Origin: an uncultured Verrucomicrobiales bacterium
GTDB taxonomy: Bacteria > Verrucomicrobiota > Verrucomicrobiia > Verrucomicrobiales > DEV007
Assembly: GCA_943789025.1 (NCBI GenBank)
Contig: CALSSN010000026.1
Span: 1 to 63,288, forward strand
Direction of reading: 5' to 3'
DNA: 63,288 nucleotides
Shown: piece after piece, positions 38,468-47,590 of the stretch
Numbering within the stretch: the stretch's first letter is position 1
Layout: every line of letters begins with the position of its first letter
Notes under the pieces: model-generated
Told to the model about the DNA's origin: nothing
Seen by the model: the letters and a program-made list of their open reading frames with translations, nothing else
The model's database searches: none
Made by a program: the position numbers and the translations under genes

Positions 38468-38497
38468 GATCTGATCTGATCTGATCTGATCTGATCT
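38468..38497. repeat. (GATCT)6 pentanucleotide tandem repeat
   Basis: Six exact GATCT units immediately after the sodA stop (seven bases between). It contains several GATC sites. It lies between sodA and its likely terminator, so length changes would alter only the 3' untranslated region. Confidence 0.97.
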
Positions 38498-38568
38498 CCC
38501 GCCACCCACCAAGGGCGAGAGGAATCACGAGAAAAGGCGGCCCGACCGAATCGGATCCCGCTTTCACA

Positions 38569-38612
38569 GACCTTCCCTGTGCCCGACATGGCACAGAGAA
38601 GGTCCTTTTTTT
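38569..38612 (+). terminator. Rho-independent terminator after sodA
   Basis: Stem GACCTTCCCTGTGCC (38569-38583) pairs with GGCACAGAGAAGGTC (38590-38604) with one mismatch, loop CGACAT, followed by CTTTTTTT. It is a strong hairpin about 110 bases after sodA. Confidence 0.9.
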
Positions 38613-38724
38613 GGTGAATCCCGATCCGCACTGCCACTCCTTTTGCAGGTGACAGCATCGGCAGATTGACAGACATTGAAGAAGGCTGAGTTGTCACTCC
38701 GACACCGGCCAAAATGATGCCCGA

Positions 38725-39561
38725 GTGAGTCAGGACACCAACCAGAACGACTGTGGCGTGGTCTATGCGGCCACCGGAGAGCGCTACCTTTCTGAAGTCG
38801 AAGTCTCGGTAACTTCGCTTCGCAAACACATGGCCGAAATCTCGGTCACTGTCTACGCAGACACAAAATCGGATCGACTGGCCGATCTCGGGGTGCTCCA
38901 GGAATCGGTCGAGAATCCTTCTTTCAATTATCTCGACAAGGTCATCGCCCTCCAGAGAAGTCCCTACCGTCGAACGCTTTTCCTCGATACTGACACCTGC
39001 ATCACAGCACGTCTGGACGACCTGTTTCAGATTCTGGAACGATTTCAGGTTGCGGCTGCTCACGAGTTAGCCAGACAACACACACGCTTTCCGGAGATCC
39101 CCGACGCCTTCCCTGAATTCAACTCCGGGGTCGTTGCCCTCCGTATGGATACGGAGGTCAAAGCCATGCTTGCAGATTGGGAAAAGCGCTACCGCGCACT
39201 TGAAAAGAAGGTGGCCGGAGACCAGGACGTTTTCCGCCTCACCTGCTACCTCTCCAAGCTCAGTCTTTATGCCCTCACACCGGAATACAACTGCCAGCTG
39301 CGACAGGTTGGATGCGTCAACGGACAGGTCAAAATTCTCCATGGAAGGAACATTGATATGGGTCATGCGGACAAAGTGCTCAACGCTTACACCGGGAAGC
39401 GCGTCTTTCTCCCCACCGTCAAAGGCGGCATCCATGTCGAGCGTTACGAAGAAGGCACCATGAAAGTCTGGTCCAGCATCTCTCTCCTGCGCACCCGATT
39501 CCTCGACCGCCTCGTCGCACCTCTCGGGAAGCTGCTCTGCCGAATGTTCGGGAAGCCGTAA
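38725..39561 (+). CDS. Glycosyltransferase-like protein (nucleotide-sugar transferase fold)
   Basis: Encodes 278 residues. The N-terminus GVVYAATGERYLSEVEVSVT, then ALQRSPYRRTLFLDTDTCIT with a DxD metal motif at 88-90 (DTD), resembles GT-A fold enzymes such as family 8. PEFNSGVVALR and GDQDVFRLTCYL are further typical points, the GDQ being the conserved loop. The start is GTG at 38725; two nearby ATGs run into a stop. No signal peptide. Donor and acceptor are unknown. Confidence 0.7.
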   Translation: MSQDTNQNDCGVVYAATGERYLSEVEVSVTSLRKHMAEISVTVYADTKSDRLADLGVLQESVENPSFNYLDKVIALQRSPYRRTLFLDTDTCITARLDDLFQILERFQVAAAHELARQHTRFPEIPDAFPEFNSGVVALRMDTEVKAMLADWEKRYRALEKKVAGDQDVFRLTCYLSKLSLYALTPEYNCQLRQVGCVNGQVKILHGRNIDMGHADKVLNAYTGKRVFLPTVKGGIHVERYEEGTMKVWSSISLLRTRFLDRLVAPLGKLLCRMFGKP

Positions 39562-39601
39562 GTAGGCCTTAAGCGTTCTCTTCACGCTGCCCTGCCTTGC
39601 C

Positions 39602-40894
39602 CTACTTGATCGGCTGAATCGAATAGATCCCCTTGGTCATGCAGTAAGCTTCCTCAAGCCCGAGGCGTTTTTTTTCGTGCCCTGCTCCCCAGCTGTCGGA
39701 GAAAATAATTTCCCTTTCCTTTTCGTCGTAGCCGATGATCAACCGCATATGCCCGCCACGGCTCTGAGAAATTCGCTTCGGCTCTTCAAAGATCCCAACC
39801 GTGACCGTCCAGAGCAGGGGGATGCCGATGTCGATGGTCCGCTTGACCTCACGCTCAAACTTACCGATGCCCGACTTACTCCTCAGCCGCGTCTCTTTGA
39901 GAACCTCCGGATCAAACCTGTCAAAGTTATCCCACTGATTTCCGCTGTCAGGCAGTTCCTTTTTGTCCATGCGCTTGGCCATCCGGTTGTAATCATCGGT
40001 GAGGTCACACACGTCATCGTATTCCATCTCATCATGCGTCCGAACCCGAGTCTTAAACCGACCTGCCAGGCGACCAATCTCCTCAATCATCTCCTGCACA
40101 CTGGTCCCCTTGTCCGGATCGGCTCCTGAGAGTTGGGCCAATTCGTGCATGGTGACTTGCAGACCGTAGTAATTGAAGATCCGAGCGGCGGTGGCCACCA
40201 CACAGTAGCCTTTCCCTCCCTGGTCCACCATCGGGATGTTATCGATAAACAACGTATCCCCCTCTTTCACGACATTATCAGGCAGGCTTGCCTTGGCCAC
40301 TGGCCCGGTCTTCTCACCTTCCAGCTTTTCCTCCATGAAACTCTTCTTCATCGCCGGAGCCACCCGCAGACGGATAAACTGGGATTTAAAATCGTTGGTG
40401 CGGCCGACAGAGCTGTATTCCAGCAGGTAGGCCCGATCTGGCAGTGTCCAGATCACCCCGTCTGCCTTGACCGCACTCTTCTTATCTTTTCCCCGATGCT
40501 CCATCGTTACTCCGGTCACTTCGTCCAGAAAGGAAGCCCAGTCCTTGATTGTCTCATTGAACTCCTCACGCCCTGATCTTCCACTCATCACAGGGTCGTC
40601 AGCACGGTTATGAATGGAAATCTGAATCTGAATGGGTTTTCCATCCTCAAAATAGACGATACTTTCGCCGACCTTCCTGTCCCTCAAAGTCAGATCCTTG
40701 CTGATTGAACGTGCAGAACCCTTCGCCTCCGAAGTCCACCGGAAACCGAGTGCTCCGAATTCTGTCATGAAGGAATCAGCCTGACCCTCAGCCCAGAACG
40801 TTTCGCTCGTCACCAAATCGCCCAGCGGATCCGCACGGAGGAAACCAGGAACTAAAGTGAAACACGCGATGCAAAAGACAAAAGCCCTCATCAA
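39602..40894 (-). CDS. Secreted papain-like (C39-type) cysteine peptidase
   Basis: Encodes 430 residues with a signal peptide (FVFCIACFTLVPGFLRA, cleavage near ADP). Residues 25-205 are an unrecognised domain. The C-terminal part looks like a C39-like peptidase: IPMVDQGGKGYCVVATAARI puts Gln225 and catalytic Cys231 in place, RGGHMRLIIGYDEKEREI gives the His, and IFSDSWGAGHEKKR the Asp/Asn. The protein ends MTKGIYSIQPIK. It probably acts outside the cytoplasm. Substrate unknown. It is convergent with the glycosyltransferase gene, 40 bases apart. Confidence 0.75.
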   Translation of the reverse strand: MMRAFVFCIACFTLVPGFLRADPLGDLVTSETFWAEGQADSFMTEFGALGFRWTSEAKGSARSISKDLTLRDRKVGESIVYFEDGKPIQIQISIHNRADDPVMSGRSGREEFNETIKDWASFLDEVTGVTMEHRGKDKKSAVKADGVIWTLPDRAYLLEYSSVGRTNDFKSQFIRLRVAPAMKKSFMEEKLEGEKTGPVAKASLPDNVVKEGDTLFIDNIPMVDQGGKGYCVVATAARIFNYYGLQVTMHELAQLSGADPDKGTSVQEMIEEIGRLAGRFKTRVRTHDEMEYDDVCDLTDDYNRMAKRMDKKELPDSGNQWDNFDRFDPEVLKETRLRSKSGIGKFEREVKRTIDIGIPLLWTVTVGIFEEPKRISQSRGGHMRLIIGYDEKEREIIFSDSWGAGHEKKRLGLEEAYCMTKGIYSIQPIK

Positions 40895-41008
40895 CTTTCA
40901 TGCCAGAATAAGCGCTCATCGTCAAGCAAAGCCCCTGCCTGCCAACCGTCCACCACCCGCCTGACCGTGCACAACGGCAACAGGCATCCATCGCCTTCCA
41001 GAGCACTT

Positions 41009-41395
41009 TTATTCCCCCAATGCGATCGCGCTGGCACCAGCTACGCCGTCTGTATGGGTCAAACTGATCTGAATCTGCGTGATCCCTCGTCGCTCGATGT
41101 AAGCCTTCGTCTTACCATGGAGAACGACAAATGGCTGGCCTCGCTCGTCGCGGCAGACTTCCAGCTCTGCCCAGGAAACCCCCTCAGCAATACCGGTTCC
41201 GAGCGTTTTACTGATTGCTTCCTTGGCGGCGAAACGCGCAGCGAAGTGCCGAGCTGCTCTCTTGCCCATCGACCGGCAGTAGGTCTGCTCTTCCTCAGTG
41301 AAAAGCCGATCAAGGAAACGCTGTCCCGAGCGCTCGATGGAGCGCTCAATACGATCCACCTCAACAAGGTCGATACCGATGCCGTGAACATTCAT
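41009..41395 (-). CDS. acpS: Holo-[acyl-carrier-protein] synthase
   Basis: Transfers 4'-phosphopantetheine from CoA to acyl carrier protein. 128 residues, the family length. The Mg-binding motifs are GIGIDLVEVDRIERSIERSG at the N-terminus and HFAARFAAKEAISKTLGTGI with the conserved Glu; IQISLTHTDGVAGASAIA closes the protein. It lies 15 bases after pdxJ on the same strand, a common pairing in bacteria. Confidence 0.96.
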   Translation of the reverse strand: MNVHGIGIDLVEVDRIERSIERSGQRFLDRLFTEEEQTYCRSMGKRAARHFAARFAAKEAISKTLGTGIAEGVSWAELEVCRDERGQPFVVLHGKTKAYIERRGITQIQISLTHTDGVAGASAIALGE

Positions 41396-41410
41396 ACCTG
41401 CACTCTCTTC

Positions 41411-42178
41411 TCAGTTCTCCTCATCACCTGATAGATAACCATCCATGACCTCCCTGATCTCAGCGATCGCCTTGGGCAAACCTACCATAACCGCCCGCGA
41501 GATAATGTGGTGGCCGATATTGAGTTCAACGAGATGCCTGACTCCGAATAGACCGGAGAGATTCTCCGTGGTCAAACCGTGGCCTGCATTGACCTGCATC
41601 CCACATCCGTGAGCAACCTCAGCGGCGCCGGCCAGCCTCAGAGCCTCGACCTTTCTCACATCTCCCGTGGCATTCGCAAAGGCTCCGGTATGCAACTCGA
41701 CCATCTCCGCTCCCGTGCTGGCACAGGCCTGAATCTGTTCAACTACCGGGTCGACGAAGAGGCTGACGCGAATCCCTTTCGATTGCAACTCCTCCACTGC
41801 CGCGGTGATCTCAACGATCTGCCCTGCCACATCAAGACCACCCTCGGTGGTCACTTCCTCGCGGAGTTCAGGAACAAGGCAGGCTGAGTGCGGGACAACT
41901 TCCAGGGCAATATCCACGATCTCCCGAGTGACACCCATCTCAAAATTCAGGGGCGTCGAAATCCTGGACTTCAGCTCATGGATGTCGCTGTCCTGAATGT
42001 GGCGTCGATCGGCGCGCAGGTGAGCAGTAATCGAGTCGGCCCCGGACTCTTCAGCAACAAGCGCAGCTTCGATCGGACAGGGCTCTGCCAGCGATGCACC
42101 CGGCATCGCGCGGTAGCGAGCCTGACGTAAGGTTGCTACGTGATCAATATTTACTCCAAGATGCAGTGAAGAAGCCAT
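41411..42178 (-). CDS. pdxJ: Pyridoxine 5'-phosphate synthase
   Basis: Final ring-closing enzyme of DXP-dependent vitamin B6 synthesis, 255 residues. It starts at 42178 (MASSLHLGVNIDHVATLRQA), and ESGADSITAHLRADRRHIQD, LNFEMGVTREIVDIALEVVP and VNAGHGLTTENLSGLFGV are diagnostic TIM-barrel loops. An in-frame opening to 42220 would enter the divergent cinA upstream region. It is likely co-transcribed with acpS. Confidence 0.96.
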   Translation of the reverse strand: MASSLHLGVNIDHVATLRQARYRAMPGASLAEPCPIEAALVAEESGADSITAHLRADRRHIQDSDIHELKSRISTPLNFEMGVTREIVDIALEVVPHSACLVPELREEVTTEGGLDVAGQIVEITAAVEELQSKGIRVSLFVDPVVEQIQACASTGAEMVELHTGAFANATGDVRKVEALRLAGAAEVAHGCGMQVNAGHGLTTENLSGLFGVRHLVELNIGHHIISRAVMVGLPKAIAEIREVMDGYLSGDEEN

Positions 42179-42250
42179 CCTGCTATGGTAGCCAGAGTGA
42201 TGGGAATTGCCACTAACCATCGCTCATTCATGGCTGATTTTTACTCCATC

Positions 42251-42280
42251 TGACATGCATGCATGCTTGCATGCAGGTCA
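42251..42280. promoter_or_regulatory. Inverted repeat between divergent pdxJ and cinA
   Basis: Arms TGACATGCATGCA (42251-42263) and TGCATGCAGGTCA (42268-42280) around a TGCT centre match with one mismatch in 13. It is 47 bases before cinA and 73 before pdxJ. It could be a dimeric regulator site or an RNA hairpin; there is no T run, so it is not a terminator. Confidence 0.6.
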
Positions 42281-42326
42281 GACATTCCCTCTTTGCCCTG
42301 GGCGCCTCTCCGGTGGATCGTGCCAC

Positions 42327-43568
42327 ATGCACATCGAACTGATCAATACCGGAACCGAGCTCCTGCTCGGTGAGGTCGTCAATACCCACGCTGCCTACGT
42401 CGGAGCTAAACTCCGCCCGATCGGCCTCAGACTGGCCCGTCAGGTAGCTGTCCCGGACGGTGATCCAATCCGCCAATCTCTTGAAGCAGCGCGGGGCGCT
42501 CACATCGTCATCGCCACCGGCGGACTCGGGCCTACCCCTGACGACATGACCCGCGAAATCGCCGCCGCTCTCTATGATCTCCCCCTCCGGATCGACGAGG
42601 ACTTCATCACCGCGTTGACCGCGTATATGGAAAGTCGCGGTCACACCATGACCGACAACAATCGACGGCAGGGCCTGGTCCCTGAAGGTGCCACCCTGCT
42701 CGCCAATCCGGCCGGAACTGCACCCGGACTCTACCTGCCAGCCCAGGATGACCTTCCTCACCTCTTCCTCCTCCCGGGCCCCCCGCGCGAACTCTACCCC
42801 ATGTTCGAAGAACTGGTTCTGCCGCGGATCGTGGCAATTTCCGGCGCGACCAAGCCCGCACCTGCAAGTCGAACCTGGACCCTTTACGGACTTGGCGAGA
42901 GCATGATTGCACACACTATCGGAGATTCCCTCGAGACCCTTCCGGGGATGGCTGAAGTCGGGTATCGGCTTGGCAAGAAGGTCGACATTAACCTGCGTTG
43001 CTTTGGCAGCAAAGATGCTCTCGAAAAAGCAGACTCCCTCGTCCGCAAGCACTTCCGTGATCAACTCATCTCCACCACCGGTGAATGCATGGAGGAAGTC
43101 GTCATCCGTCTGCTTTGCGAAAAAAATACCACCCTCGCCACCGCCGAATCCTGCAGCGGCGGTCTCGTCTCGCACCGACTCACCAACGTCCCCGGATCAT
43201 CCGAAGTCTTCACTCACGGCTTCGTGACCTATGCCAATGCAGCCAAAGTCAGCATGCTTGGAGTTTCCCAGGCCGACCTGGACACCCACGGGGCGGTCAG
43301 CGAACCGGTCGCCCGCGCCATGGCCGATGGTGCTCTCCGGCAGAGCGGCGCTACCTGCGCGATCTCCCTCACTGGCATCGCCGGGCCAACCGGCGGCAGC
43401 GAGGCAAAGCCGGTCGGCACGGTCTTTATTGCCTTTGCAGCACGTAACGGGGCCACTTTCTGTAAAAAGTTTTTCTACCCGCACGAGCGGGAATACTTCA
43501 AACTTCTGGCTTCCCAGCGTGCTCTGGAGTTGGTGCGCCGCCACCTCGCGGACCTGCCTCTGGGTTGA
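42327..43568 (+). CDS. cinA: CinA family nicotinamide-nucleotide amidase / competence-damage protein
   Basis: Encodes 413 residues, the full two-domain form. The N-terminal CinA/MoaB-like domain has LINTGTELLLGEVVNTHAAY, ATGGLGPTPDDMTREIAAAL and ANPAGTAPGLYLP (ADP-ribose pyrophosphatase activity in characterised members). The C-terminal PncC domain has ATAESCSGGLVSHRLTNVPG, ALRQSGATCAISLTGIAGPT and KPVGTVFIAFAARNG (NMN deamidation, NAD recycling). The start at 42327 fits the conserved MHIELI; the in-frame opening to 42207 crosses the inverted repeat. Confidence 0.95.
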   Translation: MHIELINTGTELLLGEVVNTHAAYVGAKLRPIGLRLARQVAVPDGDPIRQSLEAARGAHIVIATGGLGPTPDDMTREIAAALYDLPLRIDEDFITALTAYMESRGHTMTDNNRRQGLVPEGATLLANPAGTAPGLYLPAQDDLPHLFLLPGPPRELYPMFEELVLPRIVAISGATKPAPASRTWTLYGLGESMIAHTIGDSLETLPGMAEVGYRLGKKVDINLRCFGSKDALEKADSLVRKHFRDQLISTTGECMEEVVIRLLCEKNTTLATAESCSGGLVSHRLTNVPGSSEVFTHGFVTYANAAKVSMLGVSQADLDTHGAVSEPVARAMADGALRQSGATCAISLTGIAGPTGGSEAKPVGTVFIAFAARNGATFCKKFFYPHEREYFKLLASQRALELVRRHLADLPLG

Positions 43569-43656
43569 TGTGTGAGGCACTGTAAGACCGCTGCTCAGGG
43601 CTCGCGAAAGTCGGGCTAGCCAGAGCCACCCAAAAGCACTGGCAGCGACAGCGCCC

Positions 43657-43702
43657 TCCTGCCTGTCTGCCTGCCTGCCTGTCTGCGTCGCCTGCCTGCC
43701 TG
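43657..43702. repeat. Imperfect CCTG/CTGT tetranucleotide repeat
   Basis: A run of about eleven CCTG-like units (CTGCCTGTCTGCCTGCC and so on), interrupted once by GCGTCG, in the 339-base non-coding stretch after cinA. The rest of that stretch holds only the terminator for the facing gene. Confidence 0.85.
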
Positions 43703-43833
43703 GCACCGCATTATCATGGTGTATTCGACCCCTCACGCCTGACCTTGGGACACCTTCTGGGCTCGGTTCCACTTCGATCATTTCCATTCATACCAAGCAC
43801 CCCGCCCACTTTTCCTCCTTATATCAGGAAACG

Positions 43834-43867
43834 AAAAAGGCCGCCTTCCCCGGAGGAAAAGCGACCT
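43834..43867 (-). terminator. Rho-independent terminator for the discoidin-like lipoprotein gene
   Basis: On the minus strand AGGTCGCTTTTCC pairs with GGGAAGGCGGCCT (three G-U pairs), loop TCCG, followed by TTTTT. It lies 41 bases after the stop of the lipoprotein gene. Confidence 0.75.
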
Positions 43868-43907
43868 GAAAAGACGCCGAACTTCAGCGGTCTGCTCGGG
43901 GATTATT

Positions 43908-44669
43908 TCACTTCCCCCAGACTTCGACTTCCACGTAATGGTTCATCGGATTCGCAGTATTTCCGTTCGAGTAGAGACGGACAAACTGCCCTTTCGCCCC
44001 GTTGGCCTCGATGATCCGACCGTGATTGGTCTCGATGTAAGCAGGATCCTCTCCAAGCCCGAGGCCAGAGGAATTGTCATCATCATTATTAAAGACAGTC
44101 ACCGGGTCGGTGAAATCCGCATCTTCTGAAATCTGCACAACGACATCGAGGTATGCGGCAGCTGACTTATGAAAGTGCCACACTGTCACCGCCCAGATCT
44201 CAGCGGGAGCTCCTAGGTCAATGGTAACACTCTGCTGGCCGGGGCCGAGTTCCACGTAGTTGCCATCGGCACCGTCCTTGTTTCCATCGGTGGTCAGATC
44301 GATGGAACCGAAAATCGGGGCCATGTCGGTGCTCTGAACAATCTTGTCGGCAGCGAGGTTGGTGACCCCTGCGGGTGCCTTGAAGCTGACCCGCGGCTCA
44401 CCCGGAGCTTCGAGATTGTCGAGTTTGACCGGCACAGGAGTGCCCTGGAAAAGTGGCTTCGGAAACTCCAGTTCAATGTCAACCAGTTCCCCGGCCGGAG
44501 GAGCTGAAGCAGCCTCAGCAGCGGGAGCATCCTCACTGGAAGAAGGAGTATCCGCACCGGCAGCGGGACCACGGGATCCCGTATTGGACTCCCCACAACT
44601 GGAAAGGGCAAAGGCTAGCGCGGCAGGAAGGGCCATGAGCCCGAACTTCTGGATGTTTTTCATGTTCAT
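43908..44669 (-). CDS. Lipoprotein with F5/8 type C (discoidin)-like domain
   Basis: Encodes about 253 residues. The signal (FGLMALPAALAFALSSCGES) has lipobox LSSC. A Ser/Ala/Pro/Glu-rich linker follows to about residue 62. The C-terminal half reads as a discoidin-like jelly roll: NLAADKIVQSTDMAPIFGSI, then NYVELGPGQQSVTIDLGAPA, EIWAVTVWHFHKSAAAYLDV and KGQFVRLYSNGN. Such domains often bind carbohydrate. It lies 68 bases after the oxidoreductase gene on the same strand. Confidence 0.75.
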   Translation of the reverse strand: MNMKNIQKFGLMALPAALAFALSSCGESNTGSRGPAAGADTPSSSEDAPAAEAASAPPAGELVDIELEFPKPLFQGTPVPVKLDNLEAPGEPRVSFKAPAGVTNLAADKIVQSTDMAPIFGSIDLTTDGNKDGADGNYVELGPGQQSVTIDLGAPAEIWAVTVWHFHKSAAAYLDVVVQISEDADFTDPVTVFNNDDDNSSGLGLGEDPAYIETNHGRIIEANGAKGQFVRLYSNGNTANPMNHYVEVEVWGK

Positions 44670-44737
44670 GTCTATTCGTGTTTTAAAGATCTTTACTTAT
44701 GGTCTGTCTCGGTTTCGAAGCGCCTGAATGGGCAAAA

Positions 44738-46192
44738 CTAAGCTGTGAACTCGCCCGGCTTGAAGGTGTAGGTGCCGCCGTTCTTGATCGCCTTGATCGC
44801 GCTCAGAACCGTCACACATGTAGCAAAGGCAGACTGCACGGTGCAGTTGACGGCGGCGGGATCGTTTTTTCGTACCGCCTGGAAGAATGCTTTCACGTGG
44901 GGCGCATGCGGGCGCACATCAAGCGTGATGGGAAGGTCCCAGGGATCGAGACCTTTGGTCTCGCGGACATCCGCTGTTGCCTTGCCCGCAAGCCAGCGAG
45001 ACGGCAGGTGCGGACCCGGCCACTTCTTCGGCTGCTCCCAGAATTTATGGTAGATAGTCTCTTTCGTGGCGTCCTTCACAATCAGCCCTTTTGCGGCATA
45101 CGAATCCCACGATGGCGCCCGCGCTTCACGATAAACCTGATTGACCGCATCGGATTCAGAAATCGACAGAGTCCCGTTCACACCCATGAATTTCTCGTAA
45201 AACCCCTGAGAGCTCGTTGTCGTGAGCACTTGGTAGTAGCCGCGTGAGGTGGCTCCATCCACGTCATATTCGTAAATGGCCATCACGTTGTCCTCGTGCT
45301 CGAACTCCTTGTAATAATCGACTCCTCCAGCAGCGACAACACGAGTCGGCATAGCATCGAACATCCAGTTAAAGAGATCGATCTGGTGAGCTCCGAGGTC
45401 AGAGATCGGCCCGCCTCCGTATTTCTTATACCATCGCCAGTTTCGAAACGATTCCATCGAGTCATAGCCCCATTTACTCAACTCTGCAGGGCTGAGCTCA
45501 CTCCCCTTCGGCCAACCATAGGGATCTGAGACAGCGCGATTCCACTGCCCGTATGCATGCGTCACACGGCCGAGAAGTTTATCTCCAAACACAATCTTGT
45601 TGCGGGCATGAAGATAGCGTGGATTCGATCGCCTCTGGTGGCCGATCTGAAGCACTCCACCGGTTTTTTCCTGCGCCTTCACCATCGAGGCGGCGGCCGC
45701 GATGGTATTCGACATCATTTTCTCGCAATAGACAGCCTTACCTGCCTCCAAACCAATGATGGTATGCGGAGCGTGCATCCAGTCAGGAGTCGCCACCATG
45801 AGCGCATCGATCTCTTCTTTCTGAAGCATCTCCTCAATGTCTTCATACGGGGTCGCCGGCCCAAGCTTGTATGCCTGGAGTGTTCGACTCATTCGAATAA
45901 GATTCGTCTTCCAGATATCGCAGACTGCCACCATCTGGTAAGTCCCTTTCAGCGACTCATCGGTTCTCGCCGAATCCATGAGGGCCTGCCCCTGAAGCCC
46001 GCATCCCACCAAGGCCACTTTAAGAACCTTCTCCGACGACTCTGCTTGGGCGATAGCACTTTTGCTGGTAAGGGCAAGCCCTGCTCCAACCGCCATCCCG
46101 TTCTTTACGAAGCCCCTCCGATCCAGGAAGGAGTGGAAACTTCCAGGCTCGCCAGCGCGGTCGCTCGATCGGTTTGTCTTCTTGTCCGTCAT
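44738..46192 (-). CDS. Gfo/Idh/MocA family oxidoreductase with TAT-like signal
   Basis: NAD(P)-dependent sugar or polyol oxidoreductase, 484 residues. The N-terminus has SFLDRRGFVKNGMAVGAGLA, a twin-arginine-type motif (RRGF) with a hydrophobic core, so export already folded is likely. The Rossmann start is LKVALVGCGLQGQALMD; the family lysine motif reads AVYCEKMMSN, a variant of CEKP. GGGPISDLGAHQIDLFNWMF is the second domain signature. The start at 46192 (MTDKKTN) is preferred to 46234. TAT-exported members are common in Planctomycetes and Verrucomicrobia. Substrate unknown. Confidence 0.88.
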   Translation of the reverse strand: MTDKKTNRSSDRAGEPGSFHSFLDRRGFVKNGMAVGAGLALTSKSAIAQAESSEKVLKVALVGCGLQGQALMDSARTDESLKGTYQMVAVCDIWKTNLIRMSRTLQAYKLGPATPYEDIEEMLQKEEIDALMVATPDWMHAPHTIIGLEAGKAVYCEKMMSNTIAAAASMVKAQEKTGGVLQIGHQRRSNPRYLHARNKIVFGDKLLGRVTHAYGQWNRAVSDPYGWPKGSELSPAELSKWGYDSMESFRNWRWYKKYGGGPISDLGAHQIDLFNWMFDAMPTRVVAAGGVDYYKEFEHEDNVMAIYEYDVDGATSRGYYQVLTTTSSQGFYEKFMGVNGTLSISESDAVNQVYREARAPSWDSYAAKGLIVKDATKETIYHKFWEQPKKWPGPHLPSRWLAGKATADVRETKGLDPWDLPITLDVRPHAPHVKAFFQAVRKNDPAAVNCTVQSAFATCVTVLSAIKAIKNGGTYTFKPGEFTA

Positions 46193-46281
46193 TCTTACTT
46201 CCCTGATTTCAAATCGTTCTGGTGAACCGGGCACTTACTTGCGCGCTGATTCTCGTCGCAGAGCCCTTGCTGTGCTCTTCC

Positions 46282-46755
46282 CTACCCTTTCCTACGCTTA
46301 AGAAGTGAATCAAGAGTGAGCCAGTCTTTACTACACAGGGTCAGGGCAAAAGCCGTAATCGCCACGTGAATCCCCAAGTCCAGTGCACCCTGATCATCTG
46401 GAAGCACCATCAAACCGAAAGCCAACGAAACGAAAAGCAGTCCCGCCACGAAAAGCGAGAACCTCGTGAAAATTCCTACCAGGCACATCACCCCGAATCC
46501 GACGAGAAGAAACCCCAGCGGATAAGCGTAAAGATTACAGACCCAACCGGGGAGGATACTGTTCTCTGCCGTGATCTCGGCAATTTTCCCCATCTTCTTC
46601 ACGTAGTGCTCCATCGTCCAAGACATGTCGACTCCGGAGCCTCCACGAAATTTCTCAATCCCGGAAAAAAACAGACGAAGTCCGATCCAAAGCCGGAGGA
46701 TCAAAGAAGCAGCACCTTGGCTGCACGAATCACAATTGGTAGCGTCAGTAGACAT
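46282..46755 (-). CDS. DoxX family membrane protein
   Basis: Encodes 157 residues. It has LRLWIGLRLFFSGIEKFRGG, the family's first helix and FxGxxK motif, then three more hydrophobic segments (LGFLLVGFGVMCLVGIF, FSLFVAGLLFVSLAFGLMVL and ALDLGIHVAITAFALTL). Four helices in total, as in DoxX. Cys residues at 8 and 11 form CDSC. It lies 89 bases before the oxidoreductase start on the same strand. Confidence 0.82.
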   Translation of the reverse strand: MSTDATNCDSCSQGAASLILRLWIGLRLFFSGIEKFRGGSGVDMSWTMEHYVKKMGKIAEITAENSILPGWVCNLYAYPLGFLLVGFGVMCLVGIFTRFSLFVAGLLFVSLAFGLMVLPDDQGALDLGIHVAITAFALTLCSKDWLTLDSLLKRRKG

Positions 46756-47017
46756 TTTTTCTTTTTTATTGCATCCGAATGCTCATTCAAGCATTTCACC
46801 ACAGCTCTATTTATTCCTCTTTTTGAAGCGCTTCGCTACTGAAAACGTTCAATCTCAATTATTCTTTCATCAAGCTGCCAAAAATTTCCGCAATCCCTGC
46901 GCGATAAAACTCTCAACAATGCAACTTGCCCGACCTCCCTAGATCGGCATACAATAAGCCTTCGCGAAGGTCCAACCTCACTCCAGCTACTTCCCTAAAA
47001 CCATTTCACAATTTTTC

Positions 47018-47515
47018 ATGAGCAGCGATTTTTCCACACCCGAACTTCCCCCGATCGGAATCGTCGAGCATCTCGGCGAGGATGATCGACGCATTCTCAG
47101 CTCCTACGGCGAATTCCTCCCTATTCATCCAGGCAAAACTCTCATTAAAGAAGGACAGGAACAAAATTCTCTTTTTCTGGTTATCTCGGGCAAACTTCAC
47201 GCCGTTGGACTCCAGAACGGTCGCGAAATCCTCCTCGGCAGAATCGGCCCGAAAGAGACCATCGGCGAAGTCAATATGTTCGACCCGGCAAAAGCGAGTG
47301 CCACCGTGAAAGCGGTCGAGTTCTCCCAAGTCTGGCGCATCGACAGGGAGGCACTGGAAGAATTCATGAATTACAGCCCTCTCCCTGCAGCCCACGTCCT
47401 CATCGGTGTTGCAACCACTTTGAGCCGCCGCCTTCGCCAAACGAACGAGCGAGTGATTATGCAGACTGGATCCGCCCTTCAAAGTCTGGGGGGACTCCCT
47501 GAATCAATCAGTTAA
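47018..47515 (+). CDS. Lone cyclic-nucleotide-binding domain protein
   Basis: Encodes 165 residues: one cNMP-binding beta roll (FLPIHPGKTLIKEGQEQNSL, then FLVISGKLHAVGLQNGREIL and LGRIGPKETIGEVNMFDPAK) followed by a helix, without the helix-turn-helix of Crp/Fnr regulators. The phosphate-binding cassette (IGEVNMFDPAKASATV) lacks the usual Arg before the Ala, so cAMP binding is uncertain. It could act as a signalling subunit. DUF3307 follows on the same strand. Confidence 0.82.
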   Translation: MSSDFSTPELPPIGIVEHLGEDDRRILSSYGEFLPIHPGKTLIKEGQEQNSLFLVISGKLHAVGLQNGREILLGRIGPKETIGEVNMFDPAKASATVKAVEFSQVWRIDREALEEFMNYSPLPAAHVLIGVATTLSRRLRQTNERVIMQTGSALQSLGGLPESIS

Positions 47516-47590
47516 GAAGGATCTGCGTTCCTCCCACTGAGGTCTCTCCCTCGATTGTTTTCTTTTTCCCCACGGTCTGCCCCCTTTTTT

